A stretch of DNA of 64,000 bases from Spirochaetaceae bacterium (GTDB taxonomy: Bacteria > Spirochaetota > Spirochaetia > Treponematales > Treponemataceae), in NCBI GenBank assembly GCA_017416145.1, contig JAFQDD010000002.1:1-64000 (forward strand), written 5' to 3'. Position numbers and translations under genes: made by a program. Positions 17,026-25,869 of this stretch are shown here, in pieces. The stretch's first letter is position 1. Every line of letters starts with the position of its first letter. The notes below the pieces were generated by a model. The model searched no databases and was not told the DNA's origin. It worked only from the letters and a program-made list of their open reading frames with translations.

Positions 17026-17037
17026 GAAAACGGTTTC
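17026..17037. promoter_or_regulatory. LacI-type operator before cellobiose 2-epimerase
   Basis: GAAAACGGTTTC, a near-palindrome with a central CG typical of LacI-family sites. It lies about 3-14 bp after the predicted transcription start of the epimerase gene, a classical repression position. The divergent LacI regulator is the likely ligand. Confidence 0.6.
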
Positions 17038-17046
17038 TTTATTCAC

Positions 17047-17075
17047 AGTATAGTTAATATCAAAGATTTTTGCAA
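17047..17075 (-). promoter_or_regulatory. Promoter of the cellobiose 2-epimerase gene
   Basis: On the minus strand TTGCAA (17070-17075) and TATACT (17047-17052) are separated by 17 bp. Confidence 0.6.
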
Positions 17076-17208
17076 GTTGATTAAAAGTAAAAATACTTCT
17101 TTGGTAATTTTTTTACATTTCTTAACATACTAAATACTTGATTGTTATAAATCAAGAAATTCATACATTCTATACAAAAAATCCTTTTCCGTGTACAATG
17201 TCAAAAGA

Positions 17209-18213
17209 ATGTCAAAATTAACAATCAACGAAATTGCTAAAATGGCAAATGTTGCTAAAAGTACAGTCTCAAAAGCTCTAAATGGTCAAAAAGGTGTTAG
17301 CGACGAGGTTCGACAAAAAATATTGTCCCTTGTAGCTGATGTAAATTATCAACCAAATGCTACAGCAAGAGCCTTGGCACAAAACAAAACTGGCATAATC
17401 GGATTTGTACTTCCTCACTCAGCTTCCACTTCTCTAGCAGAAACCTATTGGATTGAAGTTATTACTGCTATTACTGAAGAAGTTGAACTAAAGGGAAATA
17501 ATCTTATGGTGATTGCCCCCTCTAGCAACAATGAAGATCCTTACGAATCTTTGCGAAATATTGTTTTACGACATTCTGTTGATGGTTTGATTATGGGAGC
17601 GGAAAACCTAAACTCCGAAATTATGGATTTAATACAAAAAAGTGGAATTCCCTTCGTTTTCATTGGTCAAAATCCTTTGTATCCTCACTTTTCCATTGAT
17701 GTAAACAATGAAGAAGGTGCTTATCTTGTTACAAAGGAAATAATTAAACACTTAGGAGATAATCACAAACAGATTTGCTGTATCACAGGTCCAAAAGAAT
17801 ACATTTACACAAAAAACAGAATAAATGGATTTATAAAAGCTTGTGACGAAGAAAATTTTTCTGGATATCACATTTTTTCCACTGATTACAGTGCAGAAAA
17901 CACTCAAAAAACAGTTGTAGAACTTCTCGAAGTTTGCCCAAATCCTGATGCATTTTTTATTGCCGCTGGAGGAGATTTTTTCTTGTCAATTATGGATATT
18001 TTACGGTTAGAAGGATTAAACATAAAAAAACAAGTTTTAGGTGTTTTTGATGATGCTAGAATTTTTGATTATCTAGACTTTTCCATAATTTCAGCAAAAC
18101 AGCCTTTGCAAGAAATAGGTCAACTTGCAGCAAAAAATCTTTTTGATTTGATGTTTGATAAACAACCTGAAAAACAGGTTCAATATCTTTCTGTAAATAT
18201 AATTCTTCGATAA
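17209..18213 (+). CDS. LacI-family transcriptional regulator
   Basis: A 334-residue regulator. The N-terminal LacI helix-turn-helix is clear (INEIAKMANVAKSTVSKAL), followed by the hinge NYQPNATARALAQNKT and a periplasmic-binding-like sensor domain. The ATG at 17209 is preferred; an in-frame GTG six codons earlier is possible, and neither has a strong ribosome-binding site. Divergence from cellobiose 2-epimerase makes that gene the likely target. Two envelope genes follow 21 bp downstream and may be in the same transcript. Confidence 0.88.
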   Translation: MSKLTINEIAKMANVAKSTVSKALNGQKGVSDEVRQKILSLVADVNYQPNATARALAQNKTGIIGFVLPHSASTSLAETYWIEVITAITEEVELKGNNLMVIAPSSNNEDPYESLRNIVLRHSVDGLIMGAENLNSEIMDLIQKSGIPFVFIGQNPLYPHFSIDVNNEEGAYLVTKEIIKHLGDNHKQICCITGPKEYIYTKNRINGFIKACDEENFSGYHIFSTDYSAENTQKTVVELLEVCPNPDAFFIAAGGDFFLSIMDILRLEGLNIKKQVLGVFDDARIFDYLDFSIISAKQPLQEIGQLAAKNLFDLMFDKQPEKQVQYLSVNIILR

Positions 18214-18234
18214 GGAAAAAACAAAGGTAAAAAA

Positions 18235-18651
18235 ATGCTTGAATTATTTATGAAAATAATATTTTTTCCAATTTGGTTTCCAATTATTTTAGTTATATCA
18301 ATATTATTATTTGTAATATCAATAGTTGTTGCAGTTTTAGGATTTAGCGTTTTCGTAGTTTTTGCTACATTATTTTTAGCTGCACTAATTCTTGGCTGCG
18401 TCGGATTTTTTAATATTTTTACAAATTTCTTTACTTCTCTTTTATCATTTGGATTGACACTAATATTGTTTGGTTTTGGACTTTTATTGCTACTTTTTGG
18501 GGTAGCTTTATGCACAAAAATTATCCCAAGTATGATTGGTGCGATTTCTTCGATTTTTAGAAAAATGTTTAGTTTAAAAAAGAAAAAATCCAATTATCAA
18601 AATTATTCAGATACAACAAAGGAAATAACAACTTATGAAGAAATCAACTAA
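18235..18651 (+). CDS. Small membrane protein
   Basis: A 138-residue protein with two long hydrophobic stretches (about residues 6-60 and 65-100, each able to span the membrane twice) and a Lys-rich, polar C-terminus. I do not recognise a family. Its last codons overlap the start of the next gene by 17 bp, and the position directly before a DUF4097-like protein recalls the common membrane-protein/DUF4097 gene pairs of other bacteria. Confidence 0.6.
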   Translation: MLELFMKIIFFPIWFPIILVISILLFVISIVVAVLGFSVFVVFATLFLAALILGCVGFFNIFTNFFTSLLSFGLTLILFGFGLLLLLFGVALCTKIIPSMIGAISSIFRKMFSLKKKKSNYQNYSDTTKEITTYEEIN

Positions 18652-19507
18652 ATTTTTTTGCGTATTAAGTTTTTTATCAATTGTTTTAGGACTTATTCTT
18701 TGTGGAATTTCCTTCGGTTTTGGAGCAAATTTTAACGATATTACACGGGAATTTGCCAACAACAAAATATTATCCTACTTCTACAGAAATGATAATTCAG
18801 ATTTAGACAAGGATGCTTTGATTTGGGAAAATCCTGATTTTTCTCAAGAAAACTACTTTTTTGTTGAACCTTCTGGAAAAGAAAATCCAATAAAGTCTAT
18901 GGAAATTAACATTGATTCTTGCTCATTAACTTTTCAACAGGGAGAAAATTTACAAATAAAAGTTTCAAATTTACAAGAAAACAATATTTCCTGCAAGATT
19001 TCAAAATCTGGAGTTTTCAAGATTCAAGATTCCTCAACATTTGGACTTTTAAACATTTTCAGCCGAAAGAGCTTTTCAAAAAACGGAATGATTGAAGTTA
19101 CACTTCCTTCTTCTATTTCCTTGGAAAATCTTTCCGTAAAAAACAATAATGGCTCTGTTTCAATTTTGAATAATTCTATAAATTGTAATAAATTGCTGAT
19201 TCAAAACGAAAATGGTGAAATTGCTATGACAGACTTTACTTCCAAGGAATCTGATATTTTCACAAATTATGGAACACTAATTTTGTCTGGAAATCTTTTT
19301 AATCAAACAAAATTAGATTGTGCTTCTGGAAAAATTGATTTAGCAATTGGAAACGACTTTTCATACAAAGTTGGTCGAGGTTTAGGAAATATTATTATCA
19401 ATGGGGAAAGTTTTTCAAATTCTTCAAAAAATATTTCCTCTACAAAGCAAACAAATCATCTTAATATTCAATGTGATTTGGGAACTGTAAATATTTACTC
19501 AAAATAA
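18635..19507 (+). CDS. Membrane-anchored DUF4097-like beta-repeat protein
   Basis: A 290-residue protein with one N-terminal membrane segment (residues 8-30). It is followed by an extracytoplasmic region of repeating beta strands (VKNNNGSVSILNNS, LIQNENGEIAMTDF), typical of DUF4097/adhesin-like beta-helix proteins. The start overlaps the preceding gene, indicating translational coupling. Function is unknown; such pairs are often linked to envelope stress. A LacI regulator as operon partner is unusual, since PadR-type regulators are more common. Confidence 0.65.
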   Translation: MKKSTKFFCVLSFLSIVLGLILCGISFGFGANFNDITREFANNKILSYFYRNDNSDLDKDALIWENPDFSQENYFFVEPSGKENPIKSMEINIDSCSLTFQQGENLQIKVSNLQENNISCKISKSGVFKIQDSSTFGLLNIFSRKSFSKNGMIEVTLPSSISLENLSVKNNNGSVSILNNSINCNKLLIQNENGEIAMTDFTSKESDIFTNYGTLILSGNLFNQTKLDCASGKIDLAIGNDFSYKVGRGLGNIIINGESFSNSSKNISSTKQTNHLNIQCDLGTVNIYSK

Positions 19508-19571
19508 TTTACTAACTACAGGTGCTACTCAACGTTCAAAGGTCAACTTTGTTTAAATTCTCCAAATTGAC

Positions 19572-20168
19572 CTAAATCAAAAAATAGAACAAACAATTTA
19601 GCAAAATTAAGAGAATTGTCCAAAATTTTTCACTAGATTCTTCAGTTTTATGTGCATTATTATTTTTCTCTTGTTTTTCCTCAAAATATAGTTCACATAA
19701 ATATTCGTCAATGGATTTTAAACTTAATTTGGATTTTTTCTTTTCATCAATTAGAAGTTTTGATTCTGACTTCGCCTTCTTAGAAAAATCGGAAAAAATA
19801 CTAAACCAATAAAAAACTTCTGAAATCATTTTTCCAAAATTGCCTTTTATGTTGAATTCAAAGGATGTGGCAATTTGTGAAATAAAAACCATTCCGCAAA
19901 GCACAAAAGATTTTTTTAGTCCAAGTAAAAAAGCTCCTTCTGTAATGGTAAAGTTTCCAATGGAAAACCAAACTTTTCCAAAGGGAGAAAGCAAACTAAA
20001 AAAAACTAGAGAAAGGGTGATAAAAAAACTTGGCAAAATTTTTACTCGTTTTTTGCGAATAAAAGCAAAAATTATCATTAAAATAAACTGAATAAAAAGA
20101 ATAAGTAAGTTTTTTTGTAAAACCAAGGGAAAAATCAGTAAAAGGCTTAATATTAAGTTTATCATCAA
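19572..20168 (-). CDS. Membrane protein resembling an ECF T component
   Basis: A 198-residue membrane protein. Residues 1-125 hold several hydrophobic helices, including the stretch GKVWFSIGNFTITEGAFLLG, which resembles the FSLG...T.EG segment of CbiQ/EcfT proteins. The usual Ala-Arg-Gly coupling motifs are not recognisable; instead a Lys-rich cytoplasmic region follows (about 135-178) and one last membrane helix. It overlaps the Gx transporter gene by 4 bp. A transporter partner role is plausible, but the family assignment is tentative. Confidence 0.45.
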   Translation of the reverse strand: MMINLILSLLLIFPLVLQKNLLILFIQFILMIIFAFIRKKRVKILPSFFITLSLVFFSLLSPFGKVWFSIGNFTITEGAFLLGLKKSFVLCGMVFISQIATSFEFNIKGNFGKMISEVFYWFSIFSDFSKKAKSESKLLIDEKKKSKLSLKSIDEYLCELYFEEKQEKNNNAHKTEESSEKFWTILLILLNCLFYFLI

Positions 20169-20704
20169 TAAGCCTCCACCCTAGCAAACCATTTTGAAAT
20201 TTTTATGAATCTGTTTGTAAGGATTCCGATTAAAAATCCTGTTACAAATCCAAATATTAAAATTACAGGAATTGCGTAAACTATGGTTTTCCCAAAAAAG
20301 AAAAAATAGCTTAAAAGAATTTGTAAAAGATTGTTTCCCAAAGCACCAAATAAACTGATTCCCACAACAGAGATTTTTTCTTTGAAAAGGGATTTTGCAA
20401 AAAGCATAAAAAAACTTGATGCAAAACTTCCACAAAGGGAATACACAAAAATATATGAAAAAAAAGTGCCGCTTATTAAACTTTGAAAGATAACTTTAAG
20501 CAATACAAGAAAAAAATATTCTCGTTTTTTTAATTTAAAAAGTCCCAAAATAAAAGGAATATTTGCAAGTCCAAGACGTAAAAAAGGTAGAGGTTTTGGG
20601 ATTGCGTATTCAATCATAGAAAAAAACATACACAAGGCAGCGGAAAAACTTAAATATTTAAATGTTTTTTCGTTTGTTTGCTTTGTTTTAGAATCAATAT
20701 TCAT
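20165..20704 (-). CDS. Gx transporter family protein (Hpre_diP_synt_I-like)
   Basis: A 179-residue integral membrane protein of the family named after heptaprenyl diphosphate synthase component I and now annotated as Gx transporter, related to ECF substrate-binding (S) components. Visible signature: PKPLPFLRLGLANIPFILGL near residue 36, and a Gly/Ala-rich C-terminal helix region (FGALGNNLLQILLSY). About six membrane segments. It overlaps the upstream NusG-II gene by 11 bp and the downstream gene by 4 bp, so the proteins are almost certainly made together. The substrate is unknown. Confidence 0.75.
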   Translation of the reverse strand: MNIDSKTKQTNEKTFKYLSFSAALCMFFSMIEYAIPKPLPFLRLGLANIPFILGLFKLKKREYFFLVLLKVIFQSLISGTFFSYIFVYSLCGSFASSFFMLFAKSLFKEKISVVGISLFGALGNNLLQILLSYFFFFGKTIVYAIPVILIFGFVTGFLIGILTNRFIKISKWFARVEAY

Positions 20705-21080
20705 CTAAAACCTCGCTGCCAGTTTTTTTTCCAGAAGTTTCTCCTTTTATTGTAACGATTACCATATTTGGAAGACAGGCTAGATATTTTGCCTTATTTT
20801 CTCCAGCTTCTCCCATTTTTATGCAAGTTGAATCATAACAAGTACTTTCTAAAAATCTAATTGTACCATTTTTGATTTCTAAAACAGATTTCCCCATTTC
20901 TCCTTGAAACTCCAAAAGGCAATCTTTATCCAATGGGTAAACATATTCTGTATCTTTTACCATTATGGAAGCATAGGCATTACCTGAGGAAGAAGAAAAT
21001 TGATGTACAAAAAAAAAGGATACAGCTATTATCAAGAGAAAAAAACTGATAATAACCGCATCCCCTGCTTTTATTTTCAT
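20694..21080 (-). CDS. NusG domain II-containing membrane-anchored protein
   Basis: A 128-residue protein with one N-terminal membrane helix (residues 8-27) and an extracytoplasmic NusG-domain-II-like fold. Markers are VLEIKNGTIRFLES, then CYDSTCIKMGEAGE and LACLPNMVIVTI. Three Cys residues are conserved in this family. Such proteins usually sit next to Gx transporter, ApbE/FMN or Rnf genes, as here with the Gx gene, which hints at a flavin- or redox-related envelope role. Its ATG overlaps the stop of the G3E GTPase gene by one base (TAATG). Confidence 0.75.
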   Translation of the reverse strand: MKIKAGDAVIISFFLLIIAVSFFFVHQFSSSSGNAYASIMVKDTEYVYPLDKDCLLEFQGEMGKSVLEIKNGTIRFLESTCYDSTCIKMGEAGENKAKYLACLPNMVIVTIKGETSGKKTGSEVLDEY

Positions 21081-22417
21081 TATAGACTTGGGTCAACTGT
21101 ACAAGCGTCTAAATCTGCACAGATTTTTGCTTTATCCATTTTTCTACCGATGAAAACAAGTTTTACCATTCGGTCTCCAAGTTTTTCATCCCAATTTTTA
21201 GCAAATTCTGGATCATTGGCAAGAGCTTTTTTGATTTGTGATTTTGGAGCTGTAGCCATCCAATCTCCAGAATAACCACAAGTAATTTGTTTACCAGCTT
21301 GTTCCAAAACGTAAGCTTCTTCGTTTACATCAGAAAACCAAACCAAGCCCTTTGTTCTGATTACTGTAGCTGGCCAGTTTTCTGCAAATTTTTCTAGTTT
21401 TGCTCTGTCAAATGGTCGGCGTACATAGTAAACAAAAGTACCAATTCCGTATTCTTCCGCTTCACCTTCCCCATGATGATGGTGATGACAACCACAAGTA
21501 CATTTTTCACCGTGTTCGTGATGATGTTCGTGTTCTTCATGGTGGTGATCATGGTCATGACAGCCGCAAGTACAGTTTTCATCATGCTCATGATGGTGGT
21601 CGTGTTCTTCATGATGATGTTCTTCGTGGTGGTGATGCTCGTGAAGATGTTCACCTGGTTCGTGATGTTCTGCGTCGTGTTCTTCTAGTTTTTTAATCCA
21701 ACCAGCTGTTGAATAAACTTTTTCAAAATCAAAACTGTTTGTACCCAAAATCAATGATAAATCCACAACACCTTTTTGAGTTTCAATCATATTTGCAGAA
21801 GGTTGCAATGTACGAACAACAGCTTTTACTTCTTTTAATTGATCTTCTGTTACTAAGTCAGTTTTATTGATTAAAATTGTGTTACAGAACTCAATTTGTT
21901 GAATTAGTAAGCCTTCAATATCTTCTTCATCTAAATTTTGATTTAATAATGAGTTTCCACCAGCAAATTCTGTAACTAACCGTAAAGCGTCTACAACTGT
22001 AACAATGTTGTCTAGCTTTACCACAGCTGGAATAGATTTATCTCCTGTTTCCCCAGAAAGAGCCATAATACTTTGAGCAATTGGCATTGGTTCACAGATT
22101 CCACTAGCTTCAATTAAGATGTAGTCAAATTTTCCTGTTTCAGCAAGAGAAATAATTTGATTCATTAAATCAGTTTTCAATGTACAACAAATACAACCAT
22201 TTTGAAGAGGAACTAAAGAATCTTTGTCTTCTTCTACAATACTAGCCTCTTTTGAAATCAAAGCTGCGTCGATATTAACTTCTCCAATATCATTTACGAT
22301 AACTGCAACTTTGTAGCCTTTTTGATTGTTCAAAACATAATTAAGTAGAGTTGTTTTTCCAGCTCCTAAATAACCTGTTAGGAGTGTTACGGGAATAAGA
22401 TTTTTCTTTGTTTTCAT
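21080..22417 (-). CDS. G3E (CobW/COG0523) GTPase with His/Cys-rich metal linker
   Basis: A 445-residue metallochaperone-type GTPase. GYLGAGKTT near residue 15 is the P-loop, CICC at 75-78 is the conserved metal site, and NKTDL near 158 is the base-recognition motif. A CobW C-terminal domain ends the protein. Between the two domains (about 240-312) lies an unusually long run of His and Glu, with two CTCGC clusters embedded in it. Members of this family insert or deliver zinc, cobalt or nickel. The linker looks built to bind many metal ions. It is the first gene of a four-gene overlapping operon, so metal supply to that membrane module is likely. No Zur-like site was recognised upstream. Confidence 0.85.
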   Translation of the reverse strand: MKTKKNLIPVTLLTGYLGAGKTTLLNYVLNNQKGYKVAVIVNDIGEVNIDAALISKEASIVEEDKDSLVPLQNGCICCTLKTDLMNQIISLAETGKFDYILIEASGICEPMPIAQSIMALSGETGDKSIPAVVKLDNIVTVVDALRLVTEFAGGNSLLNQNLDEEDIEGLLIQQIEFCNTILINKTDLVTEDQLKEVKAVVRTLQPSANMIETQKGVVDLSLILGTNSFDFEKVYSTAGWIKKLEEHDAEHHEPGEHLHEHHHHEEHHHEEHDHHHEHDENCTCGCHDHDHHHEEHEHHHEHGEKCTCGCHHHHHGEGEAEEYGIGTFVYYVRRPFDRAKLEKFAENWPATVIRTKGLVWFSDVNEEAYVLEQAGKQITCGYSGDWMATAPKSQIKKALANDPEFAKNWDEKLGDRMVKLVFIGRKMDKAKICADLDACTVDPSL

Positions 22418-22585
22418 AGTTAAATAATATAATAAAACTTTTTAATATTTGCAATTAGATTTAACAACTTTGTTTTTAACTAAACCATAAATCTAAACAT
22501 TTTTTTGTATCATTTTTTTATAAAAACTTGCATTTTGCAAATCTTCCCTTTAAAATATAGAGACATTTATTTTGAGGACAGAACA

Positions 22586-24886
22586 TTGAAGCAAATTTTT
22601 ACTTTTCTATTTATTTTTTCAGGAATAATTTTATTTTTAACAATCAGAAAATGTAAATCTATCAAAAATCCAATGATAAATTCTATGCGAAATCTTTTTT
22701 ATTTTGCGATTTTATCAACTGTTGCAAATATTGGAATCCTAAATTCCCAAAATATTTTCTTGTCATATATTTGTTATTCTTTGTTTTTTATAGGAATTGA
22801 TGGTCTAGTTTATTCGCTTTTTAAATTTAGTTTATATTACGTTGATTTGAAAATCAACAAACAAATTTTGCTTGCAGTAGTTCTTTCGATTTTTTCAATA
22901 GACGCATTTATAATGTTTATAAACATCTTTTTCCATATTGCATTTGGAATAAAATCAGTTGTATTCCAACAAGATGTTTTCCTACTGGCAAATCATTTCT
23001 TTTTGTACAAACTTCACCTAATTTTATCTTACGTTATAATTGCTTCTGTTTTTGCTATGATGGTTTTCAAAACCATAGTTTCACCAAAAATGTATCGAGT
23101 AAAATATTTGTCACTTTTAACTGCCTTTATTATTGTTACAATTGGTGATGCATTTTACGTCTTTTTACAACTTCCTGTAGACTTTTCAGTTATTTTGTTT
23201 TCCACAACTGGTTTAATTTTCTACTATATTACATTCCATTACACTCCTCATGCTTTAATTTCAAAGTCACTTTCTTTAGTTGTAGAAAATTTGGAACACG
23301 CAATTATTTTCTTTGATGATAATGGAAAGTGTATCTACAAAAACAAAAGTTTCGAAGATTTGTTTGAAAAATACAAAAATGTTGGGATAATTCCCCATAA
23401 TTTTTTGGCAGACAACTGGTTTCAAACAGATTTATTTGCAAATCAAATCGATACAAATCTTCAAGACCAAGAAATAAACAAAGTATACGAAATTGGCGAA
23501 ACCACTCACTACATAAACTTAAAATTTCAAAAATTAAAAGATGAAAAAAACAAAGTTCTTGGTAGTTTCTTTTTGATTCAAGACAAAACAAAAGATGAAG
23601 AAAAGATTCGCTATCAAAAATATCTATCCACTCACGATGGATTAACTGGCGTTTACAATAAATTTTACTTTTATGAACAAGCTCAAAAAATTCTACAAAA
23701 TCAAAAAGACAATGAATACATAATGATTTGTACTAAAATTTCTAATTTTAAATTTATTAACGAAATTTTTGGAAATTATGTTGTAGATCAATTTTTGTTA
23801 AAATATAGTCAAAAACTTTTATCAAATACAAGTCAAAATGCAATTTACGGTCGCCTAGAAAATGACAATTTCGCATTTTTAGTTGAAAAAGAAACCTTTG
23901 TTTTGGATAAGTTGCTAAATTTCACACGCCACTTCTCTAAATTATCAAAAGACAAATATTTCCCAATTCAAATTTTGATTGGAATTTACGAAATCGATGA
24001 TAAAAATGTTCCAATATCTGTAATTTGTGACAGAGCAAATATGGCAATTTCAAACATTAAAAATCCTACAGAAAATCCAGTTGCTTATTACAATTTGGAA
24101 GTGAAAAATCGACTATTTTTTGAGCAAACAATTATTAGTGATTTTTCAAAAGCCATAAAAGAAAAACAATTTAAAGTATTTTTACAACCCCAATTTACAG
24201 CAGACAAAAAAATATACGGTGCAGAAGTTTTGGCAAGATGGAATCATCCAACAGAAGGATTGTTAGCACCAGAACAATTTATTTATCTTTTTGAAAATAA
24301 TGGAATTATTACTCAACTTGATATGTTTATCTGGGAAGAAACAGCAAAAATTCTTCAGCAATGGCAAGCACATGGAGTCAAAGATATTCCTTTATCAATC
24401 AATATTTCACCAAAAGATTTTTTCTACATCGATATTTATTCCTTCTTTACAGACCTTGTAAAAAAATATAATATTAGTGCAAGTCAAATCAAACTTGAAA
24501 TTACAGAAACTGCTTTTATGATTGATACAAAAACTCAAGGTTCTACAATTTCAAAATTACGTCAGGCTGGATTCAAGATTGATTTAGATAACTTTGGAAC
24601 AGGTTATTCATCTCTAAATATTGTTAGAGATATACATTTTGACGAAATAAAACTTGATTTATCCTATTACAATCAAAGTGATGATATTCAGCGAACTCGC
24701 AAAATAATTTCTACTATTTTATTGTTGGCAAAAAACTTAGAAATTCCTGTGATTTCAGAAGGCGTAGAAACGAAAGAGCAATTTGAATTTTTAAAACAGT
24801 TTGATGGAACAATTTATCAAGGATATTATTTTGAAAAACCAATTGAAATTTCCTATTTTGAGAAAAAATATATAAATGAAGAATAA
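22586..24886 (+). CDS. Membrane-bound EAL phosphodiesterase with degenerate GGDEF
   Basis: A 766-residue signalling protein. The TTG at 22586 is chosen because TGAGGA lies 8 bp upstream; a further in-frame TTG at 22505 has none. Seven or so N-terminal membrane helices (to about residue 230), a PAS-like region (about 240-345), then GGDEF and EAL domains. The GGDEF signature is replaced by ENDNF, so cyclase activity is unlikely. The EAL domain has EVLARW, SINIS, EITET, KLDLS, SEGVE and YQGYYF at the expected places, but LDNFGTG replaces the usual DDFGTG, losing one metal-binding Asp. It may be a weak cyclic-di-GMP phosphodiesterase or a binding sensor. The acyltransferase gene follows 14 bp on. 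Confidence 0.85.
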   Translation: MKQIFTFLFIFSGIILFLTIRKCKSIKNPMINSMRNLFYFAILSTVANIGILNSQNIFLSYICYSLFFIGIDGLVYSLFKFSLYYVDLKINKQILLAVVLSIFSIDAFIMFINIFFHIAFGIKSVVFQQDVFLLANHFFLYKLHLILSYVIIASVFAMMVFKTIVSPKMYRVKYLSLLTAFIIVTIGDAFYVFLQLPVDFSVILFSTTGLIFYYITFHYTPHALISKSLSLVVENLEHAIIFFDDNGKCIYKNKSFEDLFEKYKNVGIIPHNFLADNWFQTDLFANQIDTNLQDQEINKVYEIGETTHYINLKFQKLKDEKNKVLGSFFLIQDKTKDEEKIRYQKYLSTHDGLTGVYNKFYFYEQAQKILQNQKDNEYIMICTKISNFKFINEIFGNYVVDQFLLKYSQKLLSNTSQNAIYGRLENDNFAFLVEKETFVLDKLLNFTRHFSKLSKDKYFPIQILIGIYEIDDKNVPISVICDRANMAISNIKNPTENPVAYYNLEVKNRLFFEQTIISDFSKAIKEKQFKVFLQPQFTADKKIYGAEVLARWNHPTEGLLAPEQFIYLFENNGIITQLDMFIWEETAKILQQWQAHGVKDIPLSINISPKDFFYIDIYSFFTDLVKKYNISASQIKLEITETAFMIDTKTQGSTISKLRQAGFKIDLDNFGTGYSSLNIVRDIHFDEIKLDLSYYNQSDDIQRTRKIISTILLLAKNLEIPVISEGVETKEQFEFLKQFDGTIYQGYYFEKPIEISYFEKKYINEE

Positions 24887-24900
24887 TATAAGGAAAAAAG

Positions 24901-25725
24901 ATGGAAAAACGCGAACAAATCAACAATGAAAATACTTTTGTGCCAAAAACGAACTTTGTTTACCCAGAAGAACCCAACACTCCCTTTTTGCAGCCAAAAA
25001 TTAAGCATGAAATAAAAATTGATTCAGATTACCCTTTTCTTTCAAAAAAATTAAAAGATAGACTTTGGAACGGTTTTGTATATTTTGTAATTTTTACATT
25101 AGTGTTTCCTTTGCAAAAAATTCGATATGGTCTGAAAATCAAAGGTCGAAAAAACTTTACTAAAAATAGAAAACATTTCAAAAACGGCGGAATGACTGTA
25201 AGTAATCACGTTTATCGCTGGGATTTTTTGGCTTGTTTACAGGCTGTTAAATTCAGAAGAATGTGGTTTCCTGCTCGAGCGTTACAATTAAGTGGAAGTG
25301 ATGCAAATCTTATCAAAGGTGCTGGTGGAATCCCAATTCCAGATTCAATAGCTGCAATGAGAGGATTTAACGAGGCTTTTGACACTTTACACGCAAAAAA
25401 GAAATGGATTCACGTTTTTCCAGAAGGTTTCCGCTGGGATTTTTACCAACCTATTCGCCCATTTTTAAAAGGTGCTTTTACAATGGCTGTGAAATACAAT
25501 ATTCCTGTATTACCAATTGCAATTTCATACAGAGAACCAACTGGCATTTACAAATTGTTAAAGGTAAAACATCCTCTTATCACAGTTTCAGTTGGAACAC
25601 CGATTTTTCCATCAGAAGAGCTTTCTAAAAAGGAAAACATCTTTAAACTTCGGGAAGAAGCTCATAAACAAATTGTGGAAATGGCTGGAATCAAGCAAAA
25701 TATGTGGCCCTTTGACGCTGATTAA
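24901..25725 (+). CDS. 1-acyl-glycerol-3-phosphate acyltransferase family protein
   Basis: A 274-residue PlsC-type acyltransferase. The catalytic HX4D motif is NHVYRWD (His103, Asp108) and the substrate motif is FPEG near residue 174. The IP(I/V)LPIAISYREP segment follows. The enzyme would acylate lysophosphatidate or a related lipid at the inner membrane. About 50 polar residues precede the first hydrophobic helix. AAGGAAAAAAG precedes the ATG. It shares a transcript with the EAL protein, which suggests linked membrane and signalling functions only by position. Confidence 0.85.
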   Translation: MEKREQINNENTFVPKTNFVYPEEPNTPFLQPKIKHEIKIDSDYPFLSKKLKDRLWNGFVYFVIFTLVFPLQKIRYGLKIKGRKNFTKNRKHFKNGGMTVSNHVYRWDFLACLQAVKFRRMWFPARALQLSGSDANLIKGAGGIPIPDSIAAMRGFNEAFDTLHAKKKWIHVFPEGFRWDFYQPIRPFLKGAFTMAVKYNIPVLPIAISYREPTGIYKLLKVKHPLITVSVGTPIFPSEELSKKENIFKLREEAHKQIVEMAGIKQNMWPFDAD

Positions 25726-25741
25726 GGATTTTGAAATCGAG

Positions 25742-25868
25742 GATAAGGCTAGCCCAGACATTAGGGGCGTTAGTTCTAGGTTGTGAAGTGAAACGGAGCA
25801 ACCTAGAATGGAGGCGTAGGCCGGAACCCCGTTTGGCTGGAACAAAGGGGATTTTGGTTGCTCCATAT
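25742..25868. repeat. Dispersed repeat, copy C (inverted orientation)
   Basis: Read on the minus strand it begins GGAGCAACC, contains TTCCAGCCAAACGGGGTTCC and ends CCCCTAATGTCTGGGCTAG. Those three blocks are shared with copy D at 40877-41007. The outer ends also match copies A and B. An internal second copy of GGTTGCTCC and AACCTAGAA arms can form its own hairpin. It lies between convergent genes. Confidence 0.75.
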
Positions 25869-25869
25869 T

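Noticed and set aside
21394-21696. Several overlapping ORFs opposite and out of frame with the G3E GTPase linker
   Set aside because: They come from the repetitive His/Glu codons; the GTPase frame has all conserved motifs.
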